A stretch of 64,000 nucleotides of DNA from Nostocoides sp. HKS02 (GCF_009707485.1 NZ_CP046121.1:620001-684000); one strand, 5' to 3'. Numbered from the stretch's first letter, positions 17,334 through 26,225 are shown. Notes: a model not told the origin generated them from the sequence alone. Numbers and translations: made by a program.

Positions 17334-18932
17334 ATGAACCGTCGTACGCCGCCATCTGCCCTGGTCGCCGCCGTCATCGTGTGCGCGGCCGCCGCCGCCG
17401 CTCCAGGTGTGAGCGCTGTCGCCGCGTCCACCTCGCCGACGCTCGACCTGGGTCCCCGCGGACTCGTCGAGACCCGGACCGTGCGCACGATCGAGCCTGG
17501 CGTCACCGTCACCCACATCACCCGCGGCGTGGCTGACCCGTCGGTCCGGTGGGTGGTCGAGGTGAGCATCCCGAGCACCGGCACGAGCCCCGACCCGGAC
17601 GCTCCGGCGCGGTCGATCCAGGACGAGGCCAGCGCGCGAGCGTATGCCGACAAGCTCACCGCGGCCGGGTTCCCGTCGACGGCACAGTCGGTGACCCAGC
17701 CGGCCACGGCGGACGTCCCCGCTGGGGTGCTCGGCTGGCGGGTCCGGCTCGACTCCACCTACGCCACGCAGGCATCGGCCAGCGCCGAGGTCGCCCAGCT
17801 CACGAGCGCCGGGTTCACCGGCCGCGCCTGGTATGCCGGGTGGGACGGCACGTCGAGCGCTCGCGGCCCGTGGACGGTCAACGTGCTCACCATCGACCCC
17901 CAGCGGTTCCATGGGCAGCTGGGCAGCACCTTCGGCCCGACCATCGAGGCGCGGGAGAAGACCTCCTGGTTGGCCGGGTACACCAAGGCCAAGGCCGCCG
18001 TGAACGGTGGCTTCTTCGTGCTCGACCCCGCTGCTGGCGCGCCCGGCGACCCGGCGGGCGCGGGGGTCTACAACGGCGTGCTCGAGTCCGAGCCCGTCGG
18101 AACCCGTCCTGTCCTGGTGCTGGGGTCCGATGCTCGCCACACCGAGGTCACGCGTCCCACCTGGCGAGGCGACGCGGTGCTCCCCTCGGGCACGGTCGAG
18201 CTCGACGGGCTGAACCGCGTGCCGGGACTGATCCGGAACTGCGGCGGAGACGGCGGCGACCTGCCCACCGCCCTGCCGCGGCACGACACCACCTGCACCG
18301 ATCCCAACGAGCTGGTTCTCCTCACGCCGGCCTACGGCGCGTCGACCCCGGCCGGGCCCGGGGCCGAGGCAGTGCTCGACAGCCAGGGCCGCGTCGTGCG
18401 CACGCTGACCCAGCGCGGTGCCGCCCTGGGCGCAGGCGAGACGTCCCTGCAAGGCATCGGCAACCTCGCCCCGGTCGTCGCAGGACTGCATCGGGGTCAG
18501 CGCGTCCGCGTCGAGACCAGCCTGCGGGACGGCACGCAACCGTTGACCCGACCGGGAACCAGCGTCGTCAACGGCGGGCCGGAGCTCGTCCGCCACGGCA
18601 CGGTGCACATCACCCAGCGCCAGGACGGCATGGTCCACCCGGGCGAGCCGAGCTTCGCCTACGGATGGGTGCTCCAGCGCAACCCGCGGACCTTCGCCGG
18701 GGTCGACGCCCAGGGCCGGACCGTGCTGGTCACGGTCGACGGCCGGCAGCTCGACCAGCTCGGGCTGTCGATCCCTGAGGCCGCAGCTGTGGCGCGCTCG
18801 CTGGGCATGGTGGACGCCATCAACCTCGATGGCGGTGGCTCGACGGCGATGGTCGTCGGCGGCCAGGTCGTCACGCATCCCTCGGACGCCACCGGAGAGC
18901 GCCCGGTCGGCGACGCGATCACCGTGCGCTGA
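17334..18932 (+). CDS. Secreted phosphodiester glycosidase (NAGPA family) with SPOR-like region
   Basis: A 532-residue exported protein. A signal peptide (ALVAAVIVCAAAAAAPGVSA) is followed by a region with two SPOR-like repeats (ASARAYADKLTAAGFPSTAQ and SASAEVAQLTSAGFTGRAWY). The C-terminal two thirds form the NAGPA domain: AAVNGGFFVLDP, NGGPELVRHG, AGVDAQGRTVLVTVDGR and the ending AINLDGGGSTAMVVGGQVV. The family cleaves N-acetylglucosamine-1-phosphodiesters, here perhaps on wall or capsule polymers. ATG 17334 is supported by a leaderless -10. It follows the phosphoesterase but has its own promoter; both are candidates for phosphate control. Confidence 0.87.
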   Translation: MNRRTPPSALVAAVIVCAAAAAAPGVSAVAASTSPTLDLGPRGLVETRTVRTIEPGVTVTHITRGVADPSVRWVVEVSIPSTGTSPDPDAPARSIQDEASARAYADKLTAAGFPSTAQSVTQPATADVPAGVLGWRVRLDSTYATQASASAEVAQLTSAGFTGRAWYAGWDGTSSARGPWTVNVLTIDPQRFHGQLGSTFGPTIEAREKTSWLAGYTKAKAAVNGGFFVLDPAAGAPGDPAGAGVYNGVLESEPVGTRPVLVLGSDARHTEVTRPTWRGDAVLPSGTVELDGLNRVPGLIRNCGGDGGDLPTALPRHDTTCTDPNELVLLTPAYGASTPAGPGAEAVLDSQGRVVRTLTQRGAALGAGETSLQGIGNLAPVVAGLHRGQRVRVETSLRDGTQPLTRPGTSVVNGGPELVRHGTVHITQRQDGMVHPGEPSFAYGWVLQRNPRTFAGVDAQGRTVLVTVDGRQLDQLGLSIPEAAAVARSLGMVDAINLDGGGSTAMVVGGQVVTHPSDATGERPVGDAITVR

Positions 18933-18993
18933 CCGAACCTCGGGTCACATCTCGATGCTCGGGTGCATCCGTCGGTGACCGGCGCGCCGTGGC

Positions 18994-20583
18994 CTACGTC
19001 CTGGACACCCAGCGGGCCGCGGTGCGGGGTCGTGGCAGGTGCTTCCACGCCTGCTGGAACTCGTCCTCGGTGTGCTCGGCCCGCAGCCGTTCCAGGCCGA
19101 GGAGGAGTCCGAACGTGAAGCCGTTCTCACCGTTGAGGAACGCCTGCGCGCCGAGCTGACGGAGTCGCTGGCGGGCGACGACGGTGTCGTGGTGGTGGCC
19201 CAGCGCCTGCTGGACGGCCTTGGCGCGCCTGGCGAGCTTCTTCGCGCGGCGGCCACCGGCAGGCGTGGCGAGCTCGGCGGCATACCGGAGCCGCTTGGCC
19301 TTCTTCCGGGCTTCATGCATCGCCACGTCATGGCGATCGGGGTCGCCCTCGGCCACCGCCTTGACGGCGCGTTGCAGCCGCTTGGCGTCGCGCTTCACGA
19401 GGTCGGCCAGGACTGAGCGCGCCTTGGGGTGCGAGGCCGCCGCCAACGACAGATCGGCGGTCAGCGCGTCGAGGGCGTCGAGGAGTCGGTAGTAGCGGGT
19501 GGAGTCGAGCGCCTCTCGCGCTACGGCGAGACCCTGTCTCTGCTCGTGGAGCAGCTCGAGCCGGAGGCGGCTGCGGACCGGGCCGAGCACCAGCTCGCGA
19601 GGTTGGGCGTCGAGGGCCGCCTCGAGGTGCTCGCGGATCACCTGCGCGTCACGGGCCGGGCCGAGCACCTGGCCGAGCCAGCGGAGCTCCTGGCGGAGCG
19701 CGTCGGGCGGCTGCGTGAACAGCGGTTTCGCGGTGGTCAACGCGGACCGTAGCCGGCGGGTCGCGATCCGCATCCGGTGCACACCGTCGGGCGAGCCACT
19801 GCGGAGCGCCGCGTCCTGCTCGTGCAGGGCGGAGATCTGGCGGACCAGCCGCGTGCGCAGCAGTTCACCCACGTCGGCGGCGGGCGCGGGCTTCGTTGCG
19901 CGCCGCGGTCGCTCCTGTGGCCGCTCTCGCCCGTGGTGCGCGACGACCCGGCCGAGCTTCGAGCGGTGGTCGGATCGGCGTGCGCCGGAGTCCAGGAGGA
20001 ACGGCTCGATCGAGGCCAACACCGGACGCGGCGACCTGCCCTCGACGACCTCGAGCTCCCACTCGCGCCAGTTCGGCGTGTCCGGGTCGTCTGGCCCCTC
20101 GTGGTCGTCTGGTCCGTCGTGGTCGTGGTCGTGGTCGGTCAGCAGCCATCGGGAGGACACCTGGTCGTCGCACAGCGTCGCCACCGCCTCGTCGCGGTCG
20201 GTCAACGTATACGTGGTGCGGTTCGTGGTGAGGGTCGCCACGGGCACCAATGCTCGATCGCGGACGATGGCGCGCACCGGGTCGACGACCTTGGCCGGGA
20301 CCACCTTGGTGGCTCGGCCCAGGGGGTGCCGGATCTCGGTCTTCTCGTCGCGGCCGCGCGGGACCTTCACGTGCCAGCCTTCATCGTCCCCACCGGTGCG
20401 CCGGCGCAGGGTGATCCCCCGACGGTGGAGGTCCAGCGCCGGGGTGTCGAAGTACACCGCTTCGAGCCGCAGCTGCGTGACCGGGCCGACGACGTAGCCC
20501 AAGTCGGGTCGGTCCACCGGCAGCGTGGCGGAGTCGGCCACGTCGTACTTGCGCTCGGTCTCGACGTGCCTCGAAGTCGCCAC
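18994..20583 (-). CDS. CYTH and CHAD domain protein
   Basis: A 529-residue cytoplasmic protein. The N-terminal CYTH triphosphate-tunnel domain begins ETERKYDVAD (the EXEXK motif, here ETERK) with strands such as ITLRRRTGGDDEGWHVKVP. An acidic, histidine-rich insert (DHDHDHDGPDDHEGPDD, near residue 160) precedes WELEVVEG. The C-terminal CHAD domain (about 230-529) has VHRMRIATRRLRSALTT, DAQVIREHLEA and the second helical repeat MHEARKKAKRLRYAAEL with many conserved histidines and arginines. CHAD domains bind polyphosphate, so a polyphosphate-linked role is likely. GTG 20583 places the CYTH motif at residue 8. Confidence 0.9.
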   Translation of the reverse strand: MATSRHVETERKYDVADSATLPVDRPDLGYVVGPVTQLRLEAVYFDTPALDLHRRGITLRRRTGGDDEGWHVKVPRGRDEKTEIRHPLGRATKVVPAKVVDPVRAIVRDRALVPVATLTTNRTTYTLTDRDEAVATLCDDQVSSRWLLTDHDHDHDGPDDHEGPDDPDTPNWREWELEVVEGRSPRPVLASIEPFLLDSGARRSDHRSKLGRVVAHHGRERPQERPRRATKPAPAADVGELLRTRLVRQISALHEQDAALRSGSPDGVHRMRIATRRLRSALTTAKPLFTQPPDALRQELRWLGQVLGPARDAQVIREHLEAALDAQPRELVLGPVRSRLRLELLHEQRQGLAVAREALDSTRYYRLLDALDALTADLSLAAASHPKARSVLADLVKRDAKRLQRAVKAVAEGDPDRHDVAMHEARKKAKRLRYAAELATPAGGRRAKKLARRAKAVQQALGHHHDTVVARQRLRQLGAQAFLNGENGFTFGLLLGLERLRAEHTEDEFQQAWKHLPRPRTAARWVSRT

Positions 20584-20649
20584 AGTCCATCGTCCCGCAG
20601 GAGCCGTCGGCTCGGAAGTGCCACGCTCGGCAGGACGATGTCCTACCCC

Positions 20650-20910
20650 TCAGCCGCCGGAGGGGCCTGAGCCGACCAGGCGCTGCCGGTCGCCGCTTCG
20701 CTTCGCGAGCTCACGGAGCCGGTCCCGGGAGGCCCGCTCGACCAGCAGCGGAACGTAGTCGCGAACGGGACCGTCCAGGACGGCATACACGTCGTCCACG
20801 ACGGCGCGCACCGTCGACGGGGCCACGGTGGGGAAACGGGCAGACAGTCCTTGCCGAACCTGCTCGAGGGCAGTGGCCTCATCGACTCCGGTCACGGGTG
20901 AAGCGTCCAC
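20650..20910 (-). CDS. Small three-helix dimerization-domain protein
   Basis: An 86-residue helical protein. The pattern EQVRQGLSARFPTVAPSTVR, AVVDDVYAVLDGPVRDYVPL and VERASRDRLREL matches the short actinobacterial 'three-helix bundle dimerization domain' proteins. Their role is unknown; many lie near regulators. GTG 20910 is used; GTG 20895 (VTGVDEATALE) is possible. It is the last gene of a minus-strand run and lies 66 bases from the CYTH-CHAD gene. Confidence 0.7.
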   Translation of the reverse strand: MDASPVTGVDEATALEQVRQGLSARFPTVAPSTVRAVVDDVYAVLDGPVRDYVPLLVERASRDRLRELAKRSGDRQRLVGSGPSGG

Positions 20911-21083
20911 CCGGCGGTGCCACAGATCAAGACCGCTGGCGCGAACCCGACACGGAGCGACGCGGTGCCTGTGGTGATGTGGGGTGGCGCCGGCGGACCA
21001 GGGTCCACCCGACGGCGACGACGAGGGCGAGGCGCGCGAGGCACCGCGCGCACACCACGGGCCGCGGACCCGGGCCGGTCAGG

Positions 21084-21143
21084 GGTGGGCTCAATGGTGG
21101 GCTCAATGTCGGGCTCAGGGGTGGGCTCAGGGGTGGGCTCAGC
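21084..21143. repeat. Five 12-base tandem repeats at a gene end
   Basis: Units GGTGGGCTCAAT (twice), GTCGGGCTCAGG, GGTGGGCTCAGG and GGTGGGCTCAGC run without gaps. The TGA of the minus-strand 468-residue gene (21139-21141) lies inside the last unit, so the array begins at its stop codon. In one minus frame the array would encode a proline/glutamate-rich linker (PEPTPEPDIEPTIEPTP), but no continuous gene uses it. Confidence 0.9.
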
Positions 21144-22545
21144 GCAGGCCTCCCTTCCCGTCGGCCGGAGCGCAGCCGTCGAGCAGCGGGTGCACGCTCC
21201 AGGAGTTCTCGGGCTGGTTCTGGGCAGCCCAGACCGCCTGCTGCTGCGGGGTGAGCGAGGCCAGCTGTGGCGCGGACAGGCCACCGGGCTGCCGCGGGTC
21301 GGGTGGCGGCGGGGCTTCGCTGACCAGGCGGCACCACCGCTCGTGCGTGGCCCTGATCTGCGCCGAGACCGATGCCGGCAGCGCGGCCCGGGGGTCGTAC
21401 CCCACGTCTGTCGGTGGTGTCACCGACACGTCCGCCGCTGGCCGCAGCTCCGGGGGGAGCTGGCCCGGCGGCGTCATGAGCTTCTGGATCGACTTCACGG
21501 GATGCAGCTCGGTGTGCCCTGAGTGGCCGGCGTCCCAGTCCCAGCGCCCCTTGACGATGACCACGTCGCCCACGTGGATCTGCTTGGCGACCGGCCCGGT
21601 GATGAACAGGTCGTCGAAGGCCTGCGCGGCCTCCCACGCGGTCGCGAACGCCGCCGCCATCGCAGGAGCAAGCGCCAGGGCGATGGGGATGGCGATGAGG
21701 TCCTCGACGATGCTGCACACGGCGTCGACGATCTTGTCGACGGGCCAGGGCATCCACGACGCGACCGCGTGGCAGGCCTCGCCCGGACTCGGTCCGCCGC
21801 CTGGCACCTTGCCCTGCAGGAGGTCCAGGAACGGCTTCATGGCCTGGCAGACGAAGCAGATCCGCGAACCCTCGCACTCGCAGTGCAGCACGGGCAGCGA
21901 GACCCACTGGTCCGGCGGTCCCGGCGGGGCGGGCCACTCGTCGCTCGGCGGCTTGTCCCACAGCTTGTGGAGGTTGTCGCCCTCGCGGCCGGCATCGACG
22001 ACGTCGCCGCCCTCGAGCTTCCACAGCACGCCGTACCCGTCCACGGGCCAGGTCGCCGTGCCCCGCGGCTGGCTCTTCTTGAACGGCCACCCGGGCGCGC
22101 CGGTCTGGTCGACGGGGGCCGGCAGCGGTGTGGGGCTGGGGGAGTCGACCATGAGCCAGCCGAGCGGGCCGTTCCGGACGGTGTCGTCGCGGACCAGGTG
22201 GGGGTCGACGATGGTGCCGGGAGCGACCGGGGAGTAGGTGCGGAAGTCGCGGGGCTCGAACGGCGCAAGGAGCAGGTTGAACGAGAAGTCGTTGTCGAGG
22301 GCCTCGATGCCCGACTTGCCGGCGCCGACTGCCTCGAGCCCGACCACGACCCCGATCCCGCACTCGTCGGCACCGCCTGCCAGGCAGACGAGCTTGCCGC
22401 CGAGCAGGTAGTCGCACAGGAGGAACTCGAGGGTCGCCGGGATGCCTGAGCCCAGGATCCCCGGGACGTCCTTGTAGTCCTTGCGGTCGACGCAGTGGGT
22501 GTACTGCCCCGGTGGCGAGATGATCGGACCGGTGTCAACCATCAT
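21139..22545 (-). CDS. Unknown 468-residue protein of an envelope cassette
   Basis: I do not recognise the family with confidence. The 468 residues begin MMVDTGPIISPPGQYTHCVD; there is no signal peptide. Seen: a glycine-rich region with single cysteines, a cysteine cluster HCECEGSRICFVC near residue 230, a hydrophobic alanine-rich helix (SIVEDLIAIPIALALAPAMA, near 285) that could span or insert in the membrane, and a striking DWDAGHSGHTELHPVKSIQK block near 350 that looks like a conserved catalytic or metal site. A proline-rich stretch (APPPPDPRQPGG) precedes the C-terminus. ATG 22545 has GAGGGGG upstream and lies 19 bases behind the CARDB-like gene, so the two are probably cotranscribed. Confidence 0.65.
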   Translation of the reverse strand: MMVDTGPIISPPGQYTHCVDRKDYKDVPGILGSGIPATLEFLLCDYLLGGKLVCLAGGADECGIGVVVGLEAVGAGKSGIEALDNDFSFNLLLAPFEPRDFRTYSPVAPGTIVDPHLVRDDTVRNGPLGWLMVDSPSPTPLPAPVDQTGAPGWPFKKSQPRGTATWPVDGYGVLWKLEGGDVVDAGREGDNLHKLWDKPPSDEWPAPPGPPDQWVSLPVLHCECEGSRICFVCQAMKPFLDLLQGKVPGGGPSPGEACHAVASWMPWPVDKIVDAVCSIVEDLIAIPIALALAPAMAAAFATAWEAAQAFDDLFITGPVAKQIHVGDVVIVKGRWDWDAGHSGHTELHPVKSIQKLMTPPGQLPPELRPAADVSVTPPTDVGYDPRAALPASVSAQIRATHERWCRLVSEAPPPPDPRQPGGLSAPQLASLTPQQQAVWAAQNQPENSWSVHPLLDGCAPADGKGGLR

Positions 22546-22564
22546 CGGCTCCCCCTCGAAACCA

Positions 22565-23584
22565 TCAACCGCTCCCGTCGACGTAGAGCGTGACTCCGCC
22601 GAGGAGGTCTGGTCCGCTCTCGGCGTGCAGGTTGATCGCCTGCCGCCCCAGGTACCCGTCCGGCGAGGTGATGTCGACCGTGACGTCCCGCTGCTCTCCG
22701 GGTGAGAGGTCGAGCTCGGCGGGTTGCACGTCGACCCGCCAGCCCTCCGGCACCGGCCACGCGGCCGGGTCGTGCCGGGCGAGCCGGGCGTGCTGGTCGC
22801 GGTGGTCGCGGTGGTCCTTGCCCTGACGACCCCCGTCGCCGCACGGGTCGAGCGGGGGGATGACGTAGCTGTCCGTGCGCAGCCGGACGACGACCTGCGT
22901 GCGCCGGTCGTTCCGGACCGGGAAGGTGAACGCCGCGTGCGGGGAGTTCAGCTTCTTGACGTCGGTGTTGGACTGGCCGAGGTTGTTGCCCGGCTCTGCA
23001 TCGTCGTCCCAGAGCAGCTGCACCTGCAGGCAGTAGTGGCCCGCGGTGGTGGGGGTGTGCCAGGCGACCGTGGCGTATGCCGGGCAGCCCGCTGCTCCCT
23101 TGACGGGCAGGTCCACCGAGGTGAGCCCGACGTCGTGGCGCACCGTGGCGACGCCGAACTCGAGGTAGGACACCTTCACGGGCAGACCCGGCGCGGGCGC
23201 CGTGGTGGAGCCGTTCCAGATCCGCGCGACCACCAGGTAGTCGGTGTCCGGCAGCAACGAGTGCGCGTCGACCGGGACGCCGGGCGCGGCCGCGAGCTCG
23301 ACGTGGATGTCGGGGTTGTCCCAGGTGACTGCCAGCCCCTGCGCCTGGAGGAACTGCTGGCTGTAGATCATCGGGTCGGGTTGCCGGTACGCCCATGGCG
23401 GGACGACGCCGTCAGCCGGCTTGCCCCGGTCGCGGCCCGCCAGCCGGCACAGCCGCAGGAGCTCCTTGACGAGCCAGAGGAGCCAGCCCGCGGCGAGGGC
23501 ACGCCACAACCAGCGCAGCCAGCCGGACCGGCATACGCACGGCGCGCAGCCGCACACGCCGCAGCGGGACCTGGGGCGGCGCAT
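22565..23584 (-). CDS. Membrane-anchored protein with cysteine-rich N-terminus and CARDB-like ectodomain
   Basis: A 339-residue protein. The N-terminus is a short cysteine cluster, CGVCGCAPCVC, then one hydrophobic helix (WLWRALAAGWLLWLVKELL). The rest is a beta-rich outer part: VELAAAPGVPVDAHSLLPDT, NDRRTQVVVRLRTD, and near the end VDVQPAELDLSPGEQRDVTV, which is the pattern of CARDB or NEW3-type immunoglobulin-like domains. The clustered cysteines could bind zinc or be modified. ATG 23584 is used; GTG 23617, overlapping the gene upstream, is possible. Function is unknown. It lies between a two-helix membrane protein and the 468-residue unknown, all on the minus strand. Confidence 0.62.
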   Translation of the reverse strand: MRRPRSRCGVCGCAPCVCRSGWLRWLWRALAAGWLLWLVKELLRLCRLAGRDRGKPADGVVPPWAYRQPDPMIYSQQFLQAQGLAVTWDNPDIHVELAAAPGVPVDAHSLLPDTDYLVVARIWNGSTTAPAPGLPVKVSYLEFGVATVRHDVGLTSVDLPVKGAAGCPAYATVAWHTPTTAGHYCLQVQLLWDDDAEPGNNLGQSNTDVKKLNSPHAAFTFPVRNDRRTQVVVRLRTDSYVIPPLDPCGDGGRQGKDHRDHRDQHARLARHDPAAWPVPEGWRVDVQPAELDLSPGEQRDVTVDITSPDGYLGRQAINLHAESGPDLLGGVTLYVDGSG

Positions 23585-23597
23585 CCTCGGCCGCGTC

Positions 23598-23852
23598 CTA
23601 GCCGGCCTCGGGTGCACCGGAGCCGGCCCGCCACGTGCGCCACTGCCTGCCGGCCAGCAGCGCGAGGACGAGTGCGGCGGCGAGGAGCGCGCTGACGACC
23701 AGCCACTCCGCGGACCCGGAGTGCTGGTCGGGGTCCACCCCGAAGATCCCCTCGATCCAGTCCCTCCAGACCAGGGTCGCCACGGCCAGGGCCGCCGCTG
23801 CGCCCGCGAGGGCGCTCTCGATCCAGAACGACGGGCGCGACTTCGGGTTCAC
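23598..23852 (-). CDS. Small two-helix membrane protein
   Basis: An 84-residue protein with two membrane helices, WIESALAGAAAALAVATLVW and EWLVVSALLAAALVLALLAG, joined by an outward loop WIEGIFGVDPDQHSGSA and ending in a basic tail. Small proteins of this form, with the GVDPD...GS.EW loop, recur in actinobacteria with no assigned role. GTG 23852 is chosen because the sequence upstream is not protein-like. It heads the minus-strand cassette of envelope unknowns. Confidence 0.62.
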   Translation of the reverse strand: MNPKSRPSFWIESALAGAAAALAVATLVWRDWIEGIFGVDPDQHSGSAEWLVVSALLAAALVLALLAGRQWRTWRAGSGAPEAG

Positions 23853-24103
23853 GTTCGGGCCTCCCAGCGGCTGGCGGCCCGGCGGCCGGGCCGCGCCAAC
23901 ACCATTCGAAGTGTTCCACCGGTGCGAGCCGTCGGCTAGTGCTTGCACGACCGAGAACGACCGCGGTGAGGCGTTCGCGATCTCGGCTGGCGGACCCGCT
24001 GAACTGGTCTTACGGTGATCCACGGTTCGGGCAAACAGCCCGGTCACCCACAGCACTCCCGCGAGCTGGTGCCCCGAGAGTGCCGTCATCGAAGAGGGGT
24101 CCT

Positions 24104-25411
24104 ATGAAGATCACGTCCCGTGCGGTGCTGGTCGCCGCCGTGGCGGCCGGTGCACTGGCCGCAGCTCCACTCGCCGCCGCGACGGCTGGGGCGTCGCCCG
24201 GAGGGTCCGGAACCGGCCCGTCCAACGACGCCCGGTTCGCCACTGCCGGAAGCGTCACGCCGGCCTACGGCGCCCGCACGATCCCGCACTGGTCGTTCAC
24301 CTACACCGACCCGACGAACTCGCAGTCCTACACCGCGACCATGGTGGGTTCCGACCCGCGACAGGGTGGCTCCACGACGGTGAAGACCGAGATCATCCCG
24401 CTCGAGTTCACGTTCGTGGCCGCCGGCCAGGACATGTCCGCGGTGAGCGCTCTCTACGGCTACGACGCCAAGGCGCAGAACTGGGATGCCGACCCGACGG
24501 CGGGCACGCCGAGCGACGTCGACAAGACGCTCGCCTCCCCGATCTTCCGGAGCAACACCTACGACCCCGATCTCGGTGGTGACACCGGCCAGTACGGCGA
24601 CGTGTTCATGCGCGCGCAGTTCAACAAGATCGGCAGCGGCTACCACGTCAACCTCGCCAACAGCTCGGTCCTGCCCAAGCAGACCATCGCCGTGCCCGCC
24701 ACCAAGGGCGTTGCGTACCAGCGCTTCTCCGGCGCCGTCGCCGGGATCGCCGACAGTGCCTGGTTCTCGACCAAGCTGCAGCAGCTGATGGGTTCGCTGC
24801 AGATCGACCCGACCACCGTGCCGATCTTCCTCACCCACAACGTGCTGTTGTACGACGGTCACGGCAACTACACGAACTGCTGCACGCTGGGCTACCACGG
24901 CGCGGCCATGCCACTCGGCCACGGCGCGGGTCAGACCAACGGCCAGGGCAACAACCCGGTGCAGACGTTCATCTACGCGGCCTACACCACGCCGAACACC
25001 TACACCGGATTCTCGCCGACCACGTCGCCCCGGCGGGGCATCGCCGACATCCACGCGCTGTCCCACGAGGTCGCGGAGTGGCTGGACGACCCGTTCGTCA
25101 ACAACAGGGTCCAGCCCTGGCTGACGCCGACCGCCCCCCAGTACGGCTGCACGTCGTCCCTCGAGACCGGCGACCCGGTCGTCGGCGTCTGGTTCCCGCT
25201 GGCCGGCAACCCCGACCCGGCGGCGAACAACGTCTGGCACCCGGAGGACGAGGTGAACGCCAACTGGTTCACCCGTGACGGCACGACCCCCTGGGTCTGC
25301 GGTCGTGGGACGGCCGGTACACCTTCATGGGACCGCGCACTACCGCGATTCCTTCTCCCGGGTACGACGGGTTCGCCCACGTCGCGACTGGCTGCTGAGC
25401 TCGACCGCTGA
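24104..25411 (+). CDS. Secreted zincin-like protein, probable late frameshift
   Basis: As read, 435 residues with a signal peptide (KITSRAVLVAAVAAGALAAA ending in an AXA-type site near 30). A zinc-protease-like helix HALSHEVAEWLDDPF (HEVAE plus conserved W and D) lies near residue 322, within a region like other secreted soil-bacterial proteins of unknown function (APQYGCTSSLETGDP; DEVNANWF). After the C5 run 25287-25291 the frame turns to low-GC third positions. Adding one C gives a more natural ending, PLGLRSWDGRYTFMG to ATGC, stopping at 25398. ATG 24104 has AGAGGGG upstream. It is divergent from the membrane cassette, separated by 251 bases in which I see no clear feature. Confidence 0.72.
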   Translation: MKITSRAVLVAAVAAGALAAAPLAAATAGASPGGSGTGPSNDARFATAGSVTPAYGARTIPHWSFTYTDPTNSQSYTATMVGSDPRQGGSTTVKTEIIPLEFTFVAAGQDMSAVSALYGYDAKAQNWDADPTAGTPSDVDKTLASPIFRSNTYDPDLGGDTGQYGDVFMRAQFNKIGSGYHVNLANSSVLPKQTIAVPATKGVAYQRFSGAVAGIADSAWFSTKLQQLMGSLQIDPTTVPIFLTHNVLLYDGHGNYTNCCTLGYHGAAMPLGHGAGQTNGQGNNPVQTFIYAAYTTPNTYTGFSPTTSPRRGIADIHALSHEVAEWLDDPFVNNRVQPWLTPTAPQYGCTSSLETGDPVVGVWFPLAGNPDPAANNVWHPEDEVNANWFTRDGTTPWVCGRGTAGTPSWDRALPRFLLPGTTGSPTSRLAAELDR

Positions 25412-25416
25412 ACACC

Positions 25417-25446
25417 GGGGCCTCACCGCGCAGGCGGTGGGGCCTC
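25417..25446 (+). terminator. Hairpin terminator after the zincin-like gene
   Basis: A 13-base stem with two G-T pairs (25417-25429 with 25434-25446) and loop GCAG, just behind either possible stop codon. Confidence 0.65.
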
Positions 25447-25486
25447 GGTCGCGTTGTCGGGCCAAGCGCCGGCTCGCGGGTTGGCT

Positions 25487-25492
25487 TAGCGT
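25487..25492 (+). promoter_or_regulatory. -10 box of the MBL-fold gene (leaderless)
   Basis: TAGCGT ends 6 bases before ATG 25499. Confidence 0.5.
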
Positions 25493-25498
25493 GGAGCC

Positions 25499-26161
25499 AT
25501 GCGGCTCACCCATCTCGGCCACGCCAGCCTGCTCGTCGAAACGGCGGACGCTCGGATCCTGCTCGATCCGGGGGTGTGGTCACCGGGCGCGCACGGTCAA
25601 CGCGACCTCGATGCTGTCCTCGTGACCCACCAGCACCCTGACCACCTCGACCAGGACCGGTTCCCCGACCTGCTGCGAGCCAACCCGGGGGCCCGTCTCA
25701 TCACCGACCCTGACACGGCGATGCTGTTGCGCGACAAGGGAATCGACGCCGAAGCGTGTGGCCCCGGCGACGCCACGGAGCTGAAGGGTGTCACGATCAC
25801 CGGCGTGGGTGAGCTGCACGCCCTGATCCACGACGAGCTCCCGCGCATCCACAACACCGGCATGCGGCTGAGCGCCGACGGCGAGCCGACCTTCTTCCAC
25901 CCCGGCGACGCCCTCGACGGCGAGCCGGGGCAGGTCGACGTCCTCGCCTTCCCGCTCAACGCACCGTGGCAGCGCAGTCGCGAGATGACCGCCTTCCTGC
26001 GGCGGCTGGAGGCCCCGCACGCGATCCCCGTCCACGACGGGCTGCTCAACGCCGCGGGCCGCAACCTCTACCTCACCCAGGCACGCACGCTGGGCTCGCC
26101 GCAGACCCAGGTGCACGACCTCGCCGACGGCCAGCCGCAGGTGTTCGCCGCGGGCCGGTGA
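25499..26161 (+). CDS. MBL-fold metal-dependent hydrolase (UlaG-like)
   Basis: A 220-residue cytoplasmic metallo-beta-lactamase-fold protein. The zinc motif is VLVTHQHPDHLDQDRF (HXHXDH), preceded by RLTHLGHASLLVETADARIL, the usual UlaG-like opening. Later metal ligands are the histidine in TFFHPGDAL and the one in AIPVHDGLLN. The substrate is not evident; relatives act on phosphodiesters or lactones. A short gap with its own -10 for the ABC gene follows, so it is probably a single transcript. Confidence 0.85.
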   Translation: MRLTHLGHASLLVETADARILLDPGVWSPGAHGQRDLDAVLVTHQHPDHLDQDRFPDLLRANPGARLITDPDTAMLLRDKGIDAEACGPGDATELKGVTITGVGELHALIHDELPRIHNTGMRLSADGEPTFFHPGDALDGEPGQVDVLAFPLNAPWQRSREMTAFLRRLEAPHAIPVHDGLLNAAGRNLYLTQARTLGSPQTQVHDLADGQPQVFAAGR

Positions 26162-26219
26162 CGGGCCGCCATACGGGTCGAACGTCCCCAAGGGGACCAT
26201 CTTCGTCGCCCGACCGAGG

Positions 26220-26225
26220 TAGCGT
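26220..26225 (+). promoter_or_regulatory. -10 box of the ABC exporter operon (leaderless)
   Basis: TAGCGT ends 6 bases before ATG 26232. It is the same hexamer and spacing as the MBL gene. Confidence 0.5.

Noticed and set aside
21084..21143. CRISPR-like repeats
   Set aside because: The units adjoin with no spacers; they are simple tandem repeats, as are those at 41821, 47873, 54171 and 59798.
20927..22417. A 496-codon minus-strand frame with a possible membrane helix at its end
   Set aside because: It overlaps the 468-residue unknown in another frame and reads as R/G/P-rich shadow; only the tail looks odd.
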